From Adiantum capillus-veneris (lineage: Eukaryota; Streptophyta; Polypodiopsida; Polypodiales; Pteridaceae), in NCBI GenBank assembly GCA_014529385.2, contig CM043948.1, positions 26,291,768 through 26,355,767 on the forward strand: a stretch of DNA of 64,000 nucleotides, read 5' to 3'. The notes beneath the pieces are model-generated. The model did not search any database. It was not told where the DNA came from and saw nothing but the letters and a program-made list of their open reading frames with translations. The translations under genes were made by a program, and so were the position numbers. Each line of letters begins with the position of its first letter. Positions within the stretch are counted from its first letter, which is position 1. Shown here piece after piece: positions 43,700-55,776 of this stretch.

Positions 43700-44766
43700 T
43701 CCTGCTTTCCAAGATTGCATGCAAAAGAATCCCCAATCATTATTAGGGCGGCTTCCGGCTCTTGTACCACAGCAAAGGGGCACTGAATCGGGGTAGGTGA
43801 AACATAATGGCGCAGTCTGAAACCATTGACCGGTACAGAAATAACCTCCCCCCGCAAATCCTCCAAATAAAAAGAGATGGGCCCACATGCTTGAAAAATC
43901 CAGAATGGTCCTGACCACCGTAATTTAAGCTTCCCAGGCATCTTCCTGAGGTGGGAATTAAAGACAAGGACCAGCTGTCCCCGAACAAATTGCCGTGCTT
44001 TCGGGCGATCCAGCCATTTTTTTTGCCTAGACTATAGATCCTGTAGCACCGCAAAGCTATGCAACCGCTCTTCGTCTAGTTCTTGCAAAACATCCAAACG
44101 ATAAATCACAGAATCTTTCGGAAGAAGCCGATCCGAAATCAGCATCCGCAGACTCGGAATCACATGCTCCACCGAGGTGATTGCCTCCATGCCAAATGCC
44201 AACTTAAAAGGAGTCAATCTTGTTGCCACTTTATAAGCTGTCCGATAGGCCCATAAGGCGGAAGGAAGTTTCACATCCCAATCTGTTCGATGCATATTCA
44301 CTAACTTTGTTAATATCCGAATCAATTGCTTATTAGTTGATTCTGCTTGCCCATTCGCTTGAGGATAATATGGAGAAGATTTCCTGTGCAATACAAAATA
44401 AAACCGTAGCATTCTCTCCATCACCTTATTCAAAAAATGACTTCCCCTGTCACTAACCAGCTCAATAGGGCAGCCATATCTGGAAAATATATCCTTATAT
44501 AAGCATCCAGCCACAGAAACTGCAGTATTATCTCTCAAAGGCCATACCTCCACCCATTTGGTAGCGTAATCCGTGGCTGTCAAAATATACTTATTACCTG
44601 TGTGAGCTGCAACTGGTTTAAAAGGTCCAACAAAATCCAAACCCCACTTTTGAAAAGGCTCCAAGGGCAAAACCGGCTGAAAAGGTATTCTGGACCGTTT
44701 GATAGGTTGCCCCAACCGCTGACACACATCACACTGTTGCACATAATTTCTCGCATCCTGAAACAA
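43700..44766 (-). pseudogene. pol: Integrase of element E
   Basis: From 44766: FQDARNYVQQCDVCQRLGQP (CxxC of the zinc finger), WGLDFVGPF (first Asp), IELVSDRGSHFLNKVM (second Asp), YYPQANGQAESTNKQL (Glu) and FKLAFGMEAITSVEHVIPS. After a single TAG at 44032-44034 the same frame goes on with the C-terminal GPF module (LRWSGPFWIFQACGPISFYL) to about 43740. The wording is that of non-chromoviral (OTA/Tat-Athila-like) Ty3/gypsy, and no chromodomain follows. The zinc-finger histidines should lie in 44767-45131, where the frame is broken. Confidence 0.9.
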
Positions 44767-45131
44767 TGTAGGCCACCATAATCCAGATTGGAGAACCTTT
44801 CGAGCTGTGATTAATGCTGCAAAGTGACCTCCCGCAATACCGGTATGGACTTCCTCTAGAACTGCTTCCTACTCCTATGGTAGCACACATCTGAGTAATA
44901 CATCCGCCACCGTACGATAATAGAGCTTCCCCATAATAATCTCAAAATTCCTGCTTCTGATAGCCATACATTTCCTCTGATGGTTGGACAAGAAGGAAGG
45001 CATTTCGCCATTGTCGAGAAATCTCCTCATACCATGTCCATGGGATGCTAGGGATGACCCTTGCCTGTTGCGAAACTATTGTATCCTCTGCAACTACACC
45101 TATTAGAAACAGAGACGCATCCGAAAATTTA

Positions 45132-45896
45132 TCAGCTACACCCGTCTGGTGGCTCACCGGAATCTAACCTGGATAGGTAGTCAGCCACCGCATGCTGAGC
45201 CCCTGGACGATGTATGACCTCAAAGTCAAATTCCTGCAGCAAAAGCACCCATCTGGCCAATCTTCCCATCAAATTCTGTTGACGTACCAGGTATAAAAGA
45301 GCCGAATGGTCCACATGGAAGAAAAAACGTCGGCCCAATAGATAGTGCCGGAATTTCTTCACTGAATAAATCATCCCTAAACATTCCCTTTTTGTTACTG
45401 AATAATTTCTTTCTGCGGATGATAATCGTCTGTTGGCATAATAGACAGGTCGGAACCATCCTTGACTTTGTTTTTGCATAAGCACACTGCCAATAGCTCG
45501 ATCCGAAGCATCCACAAACACATGAAAATCCTGACCCCAATTCAGAGGCAGCATAATCGGAGCTTTGGATAGCTGAAGTTTTAATCTCCGAAAAGCCAAA
45601 TCACATTCCTGTGTCCATTCAAAATCTATAGCATGCGCTGCCTGAGTAATTGGGATTGCCAAATGCGCGACAAACCACAAATGTCTCCCAGGCCAACGGG
45701 CTTGACCCAGGAAAATCTGACACTGTTTCTGGTTCCGCGATGGAATTGCTTCCATAATTGCGGCTATTTTATTCGGATCCACGGAAATACCATCTTTAGA
45801 AATTATATGCCCCAATAGCCTGCCCCACTGTGAACAGCAAATGCACACTTTAAAGGATTCAAACTGAATTTTACCTCTCTGCATTTCATAAAGCAT
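45132..45896 (-). pseudogene. pol: RT C-terminus and RNase H of element E
   Basis: GHIISKDGISVDPNKIAAI (RT thumb/connection) is followed by FHVFVDASDRAIGSVLMQ (RNase H first Asp), YSVTKRECLGMIYSVKKFRHYLLG (Glu), FFHVDHSALLYL (Asp) and HRPGAQHAVADYLSRL. The domain is complete to the RNase H/integrase hinge. It joins the RT of 45803-46804 through a frame change near 45830 and is followed by a stop at 45132. Confidence 0.9.
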
Positions 45897-46804
45897 AACC
45901 GTAATTGCTTCAAGTGCTCTAATTGCGCTCCAAAAACACTGAGATCATCCAGAAAAATTCTCATTAAATCCGTCAAATAAGGAGCAAAAATTTGGAACAT
46001 ATCCCTTTGAAAAGTTGAAGGCGCATTCCGCAATCCAAACCACATCACTGTGCAGGCAAACACACCCCATGCGATAATAAAAGCTGTTTTTGGCTGATCC
46101 CGCAATGCCATTTGTATTTGGTTATATCCACTAAACCCATCCAGAAAAGTATACATCTCATGTCCTGCTACATCATCCAAAATGGAATCCAAGAATGGAA
46201 GAGGAAAACGATCTGGAACAGTAGCCGCATTCAATTTCCGGTAATCCACACAAATTCGGATTTGCTTGTTTTTCTTTGGTACAACCACAATTGGAGAAAT
46301 CCACTCCGGATTATCAATAGGGGTAATAAAACCCACTTCCAAAAGACGATCAATTTCCATCTTAACTTGCTTTGCCACATTCGGATTCATCCTATATGAG
46401 TGCTGCTTCACTGGCACAGCATCCGGTTTCAGATTTATCATATTCTGATAAAACTTAGGATCCAATCCCTGCATATTCGCATATTCCCATGCAAAAATAT
46501 CTTTAAATTCTGTCAATAACTTAATCAAATCATCTCTAAAACTTGCCTCAAGATGCTTATTAATGTATATGGGTTGCGACTCCGCTTGCTTCCCAAGAAA
46601 GACCTTCTCTAATTCATCTTCTTTAACCCTTGTAATTTTTTCCATCTGCGCCCCAAACGCACGTTCTTGCTGAATAATGTCCTCCAATGATTCAGGACTT
46701 GGAAGCACCTGTTGTTGCTCCCCTATTCCTGGTGGAGTTCCTGAATCCCCCACCGAGTTCCCTTCGGAACCAGAGAAATATCCGCCAGATATAAAGAGAC
46801 CCAA
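45803..46804 (-). pseudogene. pol: Reverse transcriptase of element E
   Basis: A 333-residue open frame. LLEVGFITPIDNPEWISPIV, RICVDYRKLNAATVPDRFPL, FLDGFSGYNQIQMA and IFLDDLSVFGAQLEHLKQL (about 45960-45900) give fingers and palm with the catalytic Asp pair as L-D-D. The VMWFGLRNAPSTFQRDM block is standard. An acidic ~100-residue N-terminal linker contains PEFKDIFAWEY-like sequence typical of the pre-RT region. It is open throughout and frame-shifted only at its end. Confidence 0.92.
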
Positions 46805-46824
46805 TCCGGATTAGCTTTCAGAAA

Positions 46825-47433
46825 TTACTCCTCTTCATCCTCTTCTAATCCTTCCACCATATTTACTGTTTCTGCTATCACCGGCCATGCTGCCTGAACT
46901 GGTTGTCTGCATGTTCCCAACATCACCCGCATTTTCCTTTTATCCTTCTTTACTGTAAGCATATTTGCTTTCCAATTATGCTTTACCCTCGCTTGTCGTA
47001 ACCAGGGTCTCCCCAAGATAATGTGATAATCCTGATTATGATCGTCAATATTCAAGACTACTACGGAAATGGCAAAAGATAACCCCGCCACATCCAAGAC
47101 AATGCCCCGAAGTAACCCCACTGGTTGCACTCTTCTTTGATCTGCCATGCGGACAACAAAGGGTGCAGGCTCCCAATCACTGAGTCCAAAACGCTCACAA
47201 GCTGCTTGTGTAATAATTTTTACTCCCGCTCCTCCATCCAATAGTACCTTGTCAATGTATGTTCCATGGTATCTAACTGAAAGCTTCGGAATGCGGGTAT
47301 TCGTGATCCTATTTGTCGGCAACGGGGCTGAATCATCCTCCTCGCTTTCAACTTTCCCGATGGCGACTTCCCTCAGCTCTGTGGACGTTTGTCGCAGCAA
47401 TGCATTATGAAAATTCGGGACCAATTTCAACAA
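46825..47433 (-). pseudogene. pol: Aspartic protease of element E
   Basis: VLLDGGAGVKIITQAACERF (about 47250-47190) corresponds to the retropepsin site LLD-S-GA, here D-G-G. It is followed by MADQRRVQPVGLLRGIVLDV and IILGRPWLRQARV (about 47010), the standard pattern for plant gypsy proteases. A stop at 46825 lies between it and RT. Homologous elements usually fuse the two, so either the stop is a lesion or a frame change is used. Confidence 0.85.
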
Positions 47434-48175
47434 ACAATGAGCCCAGAGGTACTTGTATTGCCGACGTGAGGACCTCTTTCCAAACTAAATTCCAATCCTC
47501 CTCTTCTCGAATATCATCCTTATTTCCAACTTTTCCTTCCTTTATTTCCAGGCCCACAATTGATGGTCCTGATGACTTCACTGGTGGTGCAGATTGTGGC
47601 AACCAGGACACAGTCTTTTTCCGTACTACTTCCTGAGCCGTCCAATCCGGAATCTTTACATCGGGTGTTGGAACCATATTTTTACCCGATCGTGTGGTTA
47701 ATGAAACCACTGGATCAGACTCCTCCAATCCTTCAATCTGAACCATGGCCACACTAGGCTGTTTCCCTGCAGTGCGTTCCTCATATTCCATAGCTTCAGT
47801 ACACTCGGATTGCCAGTGCCCATCCCCCAAACAGAAAAGGCAGGTCTTGGGTCGATTAGGATCTCGACCACCTCTTTCGCGACCTCGTCCTCCTCCTTGA
47901 CCCCGTCCTCCTGCTGGACCTTGCAAAGGCGTCTCTGATGTATGAGCATGAGCCATCGCCATAGTAGGCTCTTGTCCCTGCCCTATCTGTGGTTGTTGCC
48001 ATGTAGAAGAGTCTCCTCGACTCCGACGACCCCGACCATTGAAATAACATTCCATTGTATTATGAGTATTGGTCGTGCAAATCGCACACCACTTCTGATT
48101 CATTGCGCACTCTTGAGCAGCATGGCCCGGATTCCGGCACTGGGTACACCATAGTTCCTTCAGACTTTTAGCCAC
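47405..48175 (-). pseudogene. gag: Nucleocapsid part of Gag of element E, three zinc knuckles
   Basis: Three cysteine/histidine knuckles are seen: CTQCRNPGHAAQEC (about 48145-48105), CAICTTNTHNTMEC (about 48085-48045) and CLFCLGDGHWQSEC (about 47850-47805), separated by an Arg/Gly/Gln-rich spacer. They would bind element RNA. A frame change lies between this part and the gag core at 48361-49092. Three knuckles with the central one K-W-C-A-I-C are distinctive compared with the single knuckle of A/B. Confidence 0.88.
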
Positions 48176-48360
48176 CGCAGCCGATTCCGACGATCCGGAT
48201 GAAACACCTTTACCGTGACGCTGGATTTTTTCCGAGGTGTCTCTTCCGATTCTTTCCCAGAATCGCTGTTTCCTGAATCTGATACTGCGGAGTCCAACTC
48301 CGAACTATCACTGCCACTGTCTTGCGACTTCCGATGAGATTTCTTCCTATCTTTTTTCTT

Positions 48361-49092
48361 TTATTTCTTTGGAGATTCCGTATCCTCTAAAGATTCTCCT
48401 GCTACTACAGCCCTAGCAATTACATTATCCAGTGGAGTAGTTACCTTATCCACTGTTGCCATAGCAGTTCTGAGATCCTTGTTCAGCCCCCACAAAAAAT
48501 AATCATTCAGCACCTCTACTGCCGGCTTTTGTGCCTGAGGTACCCTCTGCAAAAGCATCCGAAATTTTGCAGCGTAATCCTCCACTGGCAATGACTTCTG
48601 CCGCAGCGTTCGAAGCTTTTCCAAATGTTGAGGGACTGTCTTTTCCATTCTAAACCTTCATAGAAATGCTCTGGATCCGTCGACATACGTCTGTAAATGA
48701 TCATCAGGGTATTTCGACAACCATTTCGCAGCTTTCCCCAAGAGTGTACATTCAAACACTGATTGTTGATGGAGAGGAATCACCACCCCAGGATGATTCA
48801 ATCCATAAGCTTTATTGAATTGGCGCAAATGTGCATCAGGGTCTTCTCTCGAAAGACCTCGAAATCGACTATACTTAATCTGAGGATGTGCCATCACTCC
48901 TTGCCCAACTGTACCTCCTTCCGGAAAAAGCTGACGAGCACTAGGAGGTGGGGACAGTGGCGGAGACACCCCCGGACTGCTTACCGGAGACGGTGGTGGA
49001 GCAACGTGTGTGGGTGAGGGTGAACGTACGATAGGAGGACATGACTGACTGTGTGGAGTACGCCTCGCCCGCCGCAACCGTCTACCACGCAC
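48361..49092 (-). pseudogene. gag: Gag core of element E
   Basis: One frame from 49092 with a TGA at 48658-48660 runs to a stop at 48361. It begins with an Arg-rich then Pro/Ser-rich stretch (PPPSPVSSPGVSPPLSPP). The retrotransposon gag fold follows: YSRFRGLSREDPDAHLRQF, LLGKAAKWLSKYPDDHLQT, and after the TGA HLEKLRTLRQKSLPVEDYAA and LNDYFLWGLNKDLRT. The SRED-P-x-x-H-L and A-x-x-W patterns are typical of plant gypsy Gag. The start codon is not certain; the frame remains open to about 49150. Confidence 0.85.
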
Positions 49093-49275
49093 CGAGCTTG
49101 GTGATGGAGATACAGATTCCTCAATCTATGGTGAAGAAAAAACAAATTCATCCGAACCGCCTCTCCTCCGACGTCTTCCTACAATTGGAACCACAGGGTC
49201 AGGCAGACCCTGTGACCACTATAGTGCGCATGCATATTCATCGCAGGTCATCCATCACGCATCGTGGTCGCCAGA

Positions 49276-49661
49276 TGTAATGGCCGCACAGGAGCAATAG
49301 GTATTACGGGAATGATTACCCGCAAACTACATTATGTGAACATCAAACACATAGAGATAGGAGAGAATCAATACAGAGTACACAGGCACAAAACACCTCT
49401 TTCTTCATTCATATGTAATTCGGACACATAGTTACAACAGTAGATGTCCTGAATAACATAGAGGTTAGTTGGTTACATCAAAAGACAGGTATGCCCCTCC
49501 ATATACAACCGCTGCTCTAGCGCAGATCGAAAACGGTGCACACACTCCTGTCCCATGATATCCTATGAAGAACTGTCGCCACGGCCGCCGCATACCGCAT
49601 CACTCCTGATCCGCAATGTCCAGACCTCCGCAGAACCGCAGGTGTGACTCATGCCGTAACA
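49276..49661 (-). mobile_element. 5' LTR of Ty3/gypsy element E
   Basis: This is the 386-bp partner of 41093-41487. It is followed on the plus strand by ATACA (49662-49666). On the minus strand the LTR is followed, after two bases, by TGGCGACCACGATG (49273-49260), the probable primer site. It is not the tRNA-Met site used by the other elements, and I have not assigned its tRNA. E is 8569 bp in total. Confidence 0.93.
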
Positions 49662-50500
49662 ATACAATACAATCTTTGTGTTCCTTGTGACCTAGGTGAT
49701 GCAATGAATATGGAAACCTTCATGCATCATGAGCATAACATAATATTCGTAAAAGCATTAACCATCCCTGGCCTCAATCCCAAGGCCTCAAACACCTTCA
49801 AAGGTGGAGAGAGCTAGTGGACTCTTCTTGCATAGCATAGCATAATAATGATGATGAAGAAGATGGCAAGGTTAAGCATTGGAGCATGGCTCTTGGTTGG
49901 ATTTGCATTCCATAGCCAAGAGTTTTTGTGTAGGCCCTCAACTTCTCAACAAGCTTGGAAAAGGAGATGGCGCTCTTGCAGTTTGCCAAGCAAGAATGAG
50001 CATGTGCCCATCTTTCTTTGGTTGACCCCTCATTGTAGCTAAAGCCTGCATTTGATTGGACCCCCGCAACCCTAGCCAATCACATGCATAATTCATATCA
50101 AGAAACCATGGTAGCATCTGGACAAGTGTCCTCCTTTCCCCTTTGAGAGAGAGGGCTTGGAAAATGCTTTAGACAATTAATTAAATAACTAGGCACCCCA
50201 TGTGGCTAAGCATAGGGAGAGCTTGACATGTGTTTTTGTGCCCCTTGAGGAAGGGGTGTCTTTTGGGTGAGTGGGGGGTTGGTCAAATCATTCCCTAGCT
50301 TTGGGGCTCGCTCCCTCCTTTGTAGGGCACTTTTTGACTCACGCACCTTACCCCCCCCCCCCCCCCCCCCCCCCAAGCATGGGAAGCTTCTCAAGCACCT
50401 TAGTCAGCAAGTACCAGCTTAGCAATAGTATGGGCTCTCTCTCACTCATGCCACTAGCTTCAAGGGCTTGCCTCCTCCTTGTAGGGATTGATTTGACTTT
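49662..50500 (-). mobile_element. LTR fragment of the A-D chromovirus family, part 2
   Basis: ATACAATACAATCTTTGTG resumes the LTR interrupted at 41092 and continues with the segments known from the other copies (CATCATGAGCATAACATA, GCCAAGAGTTTTTGTGTAGG, AAGCACCTTAGTCAGCAAG). It fades near 50500. It carries a 24-nt C run at 50351-50374, at the position where the D LTR shows its tandem repeat region. No internal element sequence adjoins, so this is a solo or truncated LTR. Confidence 0.8.
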
Positions 50501-50546
50501 TCAATCTCATAAATAGCCACAAACCGCCCCTTGTGTACTTTTCTTT

Positions 50547-51119
<573 letters not shown>

Positions 51120-51168
51120 TGCAATATCAAAATCATGCACGTAAAAGAATAAATGGACAATGGAAGTG

Positions 51169-51440
51169 TCATAAAATATAATATCTAACCAGCCCAAATG
51201 ATTTTCTCATATTAAACTGATCATTATATGTGGGAGAATAAACGGGAACAAGGGTTAGAATATAGACATCTGCTTATGGATTTATCTCAACACGGGGCCA
51301 GAGTCAAACGGTCCAAATGAGAGATGGTCTGTCAAAGAGCAATGCTAGAATGGAGCTTGAAAGACCTTAGGGTTAGCTTTATGAAAGACCTCCAATGGTT
51401 AGTGTAAAAGTCCTTAGACCTTAGGTTAAGCTAGGCCTAT
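51169..51440 (+). mobile_element. 5' end of an A-D family LTR, plus strand
   Basis: It begins TGTCATAAAATATAATATC at 51169 and follows the first ~270 bp of 14207-15671 (TTTCTCATATTAAACTGATC, CAAATGAGAGATGGTCTGTC), then diverges. It is opposite in orientation to the fragment at 49662-50500. Nothing recognisable follows to 51989. Confidence 0.8.
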
Positions 51441-51987
51441 GCTTGAGGTGTTTGATGATTAAAATGCTCAAGTTGAGATTCTTGATAGCTAAGGTGCATG
51501 CTTAGCAATCAGAAGCTAAGCACTTAAGTAGTTTTTGGTGATTAGACTCTAAAACTTGCAGCGGCAAAGTGTGCATACACAAAGAAACTTTTTCCATGTG
51601 CCTTAATGACCCATCTAACAACAAGATGAGTGGGAGCTAAGCTAGGTCATTGCTTTGGTGCTGATTTCTATAAGGATAGGATAGGCTCATGCATGCATGG
51701 TTGAGGACGATCCCCTTTATCGGAGAAGAAAATTACTCAGTTATGGATGTTTCAAGCATTTTTTTTAATGTTTCTTCACAGGTAAAGTGCCGTACCTACG
51801 TCACTCTAGTGTAGTCATGACCACATGTACGCTAGGTGGGTCCAGATGTAAATTATGGTACCTCTCTCTACACACGCATACTGTTGTACGCTTATAGGAT
51901 AAGCTATGACACAAATCACATGGTCTGCACTGGAGCATATGCAAGGGGCATGCACCACATTCGAATAAGGGGTTTTCCTCAGCCCAA

Positions 51988-52097
<110 letters not shown>

Positions 52098-52479
52098 AAC
52101 TTCTATGCGGGAAAGGTGATTTTATTGAAATCTTTCTATGTCAATACGATAACAGGAATGGCTAAGAGCCATCTATTTGTAATCCATCAGTGATCAAAGA
52201 GTTCTATTTATTTGAGTACCCATCGCTTCTAATGGACAAGCCATAGTCATGCCATTGTGCATAAAGCTCCTTCTAAGTCTCGAGCAATGAGAATTAAAGA
52301 TTGTCAACATTCTGAAACTTTTGAGAATGAAGACAAAAACTTTTGTAGACATTGATTAAGATTAATGAGTCATACTGCCTCCTCATCCTTTGCATTCTCT
52401 ATATTGTTTTGTATGATGGAAGGTAAAGATTTTATTATCTTAGATACGGATAAAGTCTTTATTATCCCTTATGTTATTA

Positions 52480-54336
52480 TGACTGATCACACAAAACCTT
52501 GACCTAAAGTGCTTCAGAGTAATTATCAAACTGTGAAGTTGCATATGCTTGAGAAACAATTACAAGAATTACATAAGCTTGTTTTTGAGTCAAGCCAGAA
52601 CCTTACTCAATTGCATACACAACTTCAACGCATGCATACAAAATCTTCCCCCTCATGGAATACTGATTTAATCATACCATCCTCTAAAGGGTTGCCATAC
52701 TTCTCATCCACTAAACCCTCCTTGCATCGTTCGGGTCACCCAGACAAGTGTCTGTTCATAAATGTCTTGAAGTTTGAAGAAGAACAGGGTTATTCTTCGG
52801 ACATTGAACCGGGGAGAGAAGATTGGGAAGCTGTAGAGCGGCTTTATTACAAGCTGCAAAGCAGATTTTCGGAGGATGAAAGAGATATATACACTATTTC
52901 TTGTTGTCATAAAAATTTTAACAGATTAATTGACAACACATGCAAACCTCCATCACAAAATCCTGAAGGAGTAGTCATTGAATCAATCAACTACAGTTGG
53001 GAAGAAGACCAAATTGAACCAATCTGGGATATGTCCAACGCAGAACACAGGTCTAGAATCAAAGATTATGGTGATATATTCTTCCAAGGAGACTGCCCGA
53101 TCAATTTGATTACTTTTATGAGGAAACTATCTACAATGGTCTTCAAGCAGAAATCATTCCAGGAAGCCTTCCATCTCCTCCTAATGCATATGAAAGTCCT
53201 TTAGACCTCGAAGAAGAATAAAAAATTGATGATTCTCAAATGGAAACTCCTTTAGTTCCACTACATATGGAAAAGCACAAGCCAATGGAAGAAGCATCTA
53301 CTAGTGCTACCCAAACGCAGAAGGCTCCCCAATTCGTGCAAGGTATAAAAAAGGTAGGAGATATTACCTTCTACAACATTCATAATCTAGAGCATAATAA
53401 TATCATCTTAGTTCTAGAATACATGAAAAATTGGATCTATCAAATCTGTAATTTCTCCTCCATTTGGGATTTCTGTATTTATTGCAGAATTTTAATATAT
53501 AAAGTAGGTAAATACCATTCTGGAGAAATCAAAGCAGGATTGCCAAAAGCCATTACCAAGCTGCTTATAGAGAAATTGTACAACCAAATCTGGATCTCCA
53601 ATCTGCAACACTTGGAGGTATAATCCAAACCTTACATGTAGTAATACAGGAGCTATGTACTCAAAAACAGGCACAAAAGGAATTGAAGGACTCAAAACCT
53701 TCAAACAAGTTCTGTAAGCAAAATTACTACTCCAGAGATTTTGGATGTGCCAACAAAAAGAAGGAATGCTCATGCAAGCATCCCAAGAAGGGCAAAAAGG
53801 AGAAGAAGATCAAACGAAGATCCAAGCATCCATTCTTTTGAAAGCGTAAGTCCACATCTTCAAAAAATGATAATAAATGTTTATTTGTGGAAAAACAGGT
53901 ATGGGCTTCTGAATGTCCCAAAAAGAAAAAATTAGTGGCATTAAAAAATATAATCCTTGAAGATGGGTATAGTTATTTAGAGCTATCCTCTTCGGATCTC
54001 TCAGAGTTCGAATTCAGTATTGCTCAGTTTGCGAGCAAAAGTTCTTCATTAGCAAACAGTAACTTCAATTCTGACTCAAGTTTTGAGGACTTTCCCATAG
54101 CTCTTAATATAATGAGCCTGGAAGACATCATGCCTATTCCTTTTAATCCTCAACCATGGAAAAAGTCATCCAAAGGAAAATTACCATACAGGTCTGAAGA
54201 CTCAGAGTCAAACAATTCAGACTCCTCCATCGACTCTGAAAAATCAAGTAAGAAGACCTTTTCAAAGAAAAGTTACAATGAGGTAACTACATTTCAGAAG
54301 CAACTAAAAGCTGCTCTGAAGGAAGCTGATAAATGA
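52480..54336 (+). pseudogene. Endogenous pararetrovirus (Caulimoviridae-like) capsid-region remnant
   Basis: Three open pieces (52509-53204, 53240-53623, 53887-54336) plus intervening frames form one decayed region. Evidence for a caulimovirid capsid is as follows. The coding sequence at about 53604-53665 has the TLGG...VIQELCTQ pattern typical of the capsid C-terminal part. It is followed by a basic cysteine-rich tract (about 53712-53840). A zinc-knuckle-like site ending WASECPKKK lies near 53880-53930, whose first cysteine pair and histidine are altered. An acidic, Ser-rich tail follows to 54336, as between capsid and protease in these viruses. The first piece (coiled-coil start, acidic) would be the region upstream of the capsid. 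No movement protein, protease, RT or RNase H is present. Frame changes and stops show it is inactive. The family call is moderately secure; the genus is not determinable here. Confidence 0.6.
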
Positions 54337-55087
54337 ACATTGATTTAAAAGTAATTTTGAAGGGGTAGAGATGGAAACAAGGTAGTGTGAGGAGTTGGTG
54401 TAGTAGTGGGGAAGATGCAAAGCCTGCAACATGTCAAGCTTTTGGTATCTACATTTGTTGAGTGGTGTTGAGTACACTAACCTGAGCTGTGGAGGTAGAT
54501 GAGATACAGACTGCTCAATGGGCACCGTTACAAGTTGAGTAGGGGGAATGTGAAGGGATCAATCTTTGCTTGGTGATCAGTGTGCATCTTGTGGTTTCTG
54601 GCTCTCTGTTTCACTATCGCTCAACCCCTATAAACTTGTGCACCACCCACTAGGGTTGTGGCATTGCAACGGTAGTGATATTTTTATGTGTGTACTATCT
54701 GCTATCTCCCATCGGCTATTTGCTAAAGTTGCACTTATTATCGTGCTTATTATTACTTCTTTAAAGTCCCTTTTGTTTTTTGTGGATTTTCGGTTAAGCA
54801 CCTTGGTTCTTTGGGGGTTTCCTTTGACTTTAAGATTCTTTCTCACCGGTTCCCTATGTCAGGGGTCAACAACTCTTGTGAACTTTAGGATTCATTCTCA
54901 CCAATTCCTTGCATTGGGGTTCCCTGCATCAAGGGTCCATAGCTCCTTGAAGCATCTAGCTCGTTGGTGTCCAGGTACAATGGAGAACACACCCAAACCC
55001 TTGTACGATGAGGTAGTGGTGGGGGTCAAGGGCCATTAGGCCAAGGTCTCTCCATCCGATCATAATGGAGAAGGTCCAAACGTCGGC
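54337..55087 (+). other. Unassigned region downstream of the capsid remnant
   Basis: No domain is recognisable in either strand. The 157-residue frame at 54566-55039 is uninterrupted but of unremarkable, Leu/Phe/Ser-rich composition with no motif, and its minus-strand counterpart is also partly open. I do not support either as a gene. Confidence 0.3.
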
Positions 55088-55429
55088 ATGGCACAACAAG
55101 GCGAAACAAGTGGCATTGGGAGAGATAAAAATGGCTCGGCCAGGTTGAACAAAGATGAGTTAAGAGGGAGTAAAGAACAAATAAAGAAGGAATTTTTTGA
55201 GATTTTATGCGCACTTTCACTCAAAAAAAGATCATGGGAGGAACTAGAGGAACCTACCAGCTCCCATGATGTTTTCAAGAGGAACAAGACCTATCCAGCT
55301 CTTAGAAAAATTCTCCCACAAAGAGTGGAAGTTGAGGATGCACTCACCATTGTTGTCCCTCTTGCCCTGATCAAGAGGCAACTTGCCGATCTTGGTAACT
55401 CTACCCTAGGTCTTTGGGTTCATGGGTAG
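55088..55429 (+). CDS. Small hypothetical ORF (113 residues)
   Basis: ATG 55088 to TAG 55427-55429. The product is charged, with a helical Lys/Glu-rich central part (KDELRGSKEQIKKEFFEILC) and no cysteine, zinc or catalytic motif that I recognise. It stands alone between unassigned regions. Composition is more protein-like than in neighbouring frames, but I cannot exclude chance or a repeat fragment. Confidence 0.25.
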   Translation: MAQQGETSGIGRDKNGSARLNKDELRGSKEQIKKEFFEILCALSLKKRSWEELEEPTSSHDVFKRNKTYPALRKILPQRVEVEDALTIVVPLALIKRQLADLGNSTLGLWVHG

Positions 55430-55654
55430 AGCTCCTTCCAAAGCTGAGCTAACTAATTGCTCCACCGTCCCACTTTCAATATCTTGCAAAAGAGTTATTT
55501 TCAAATCAATTCAATGATGAGGCGGTGGTGACAAAAGTTTTAGCAAAAGCCCCTTGTTTCTCGACTAGTCATTGGTGTACATGCTTCTTTCGGATCTTTC
55601 TCCTTGATGATCTTTTCCTCTCAGAGTTATCGCTCCTTTGAATCCCACATATCA

Positions 55655-55659
<5 letters not shown>

Positions 55660-55717
<58 letters not shown>

Positions 55718-55727
55718 TGTGTGTGTA

Positions 55728-55774
<47 letters not shown>
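55660..55774. repeat. Compound (TC)n-(GT)n microsatellite
   Basis: TC repeats at 55660-55714 change to (GT)n with ATGT interruptions at 55715-55774. The following 55775-56400 contains no recognised feature. Confidence 0.93.

Positions 55775-55776
<2 letters not shown>

Noticed and set aside
54566-55039. 157-residue open frame downstream of the capsid remnant
   Set aside because: The opposite strand is also partly open, composition is not protein-like, and there is no motif or start context.
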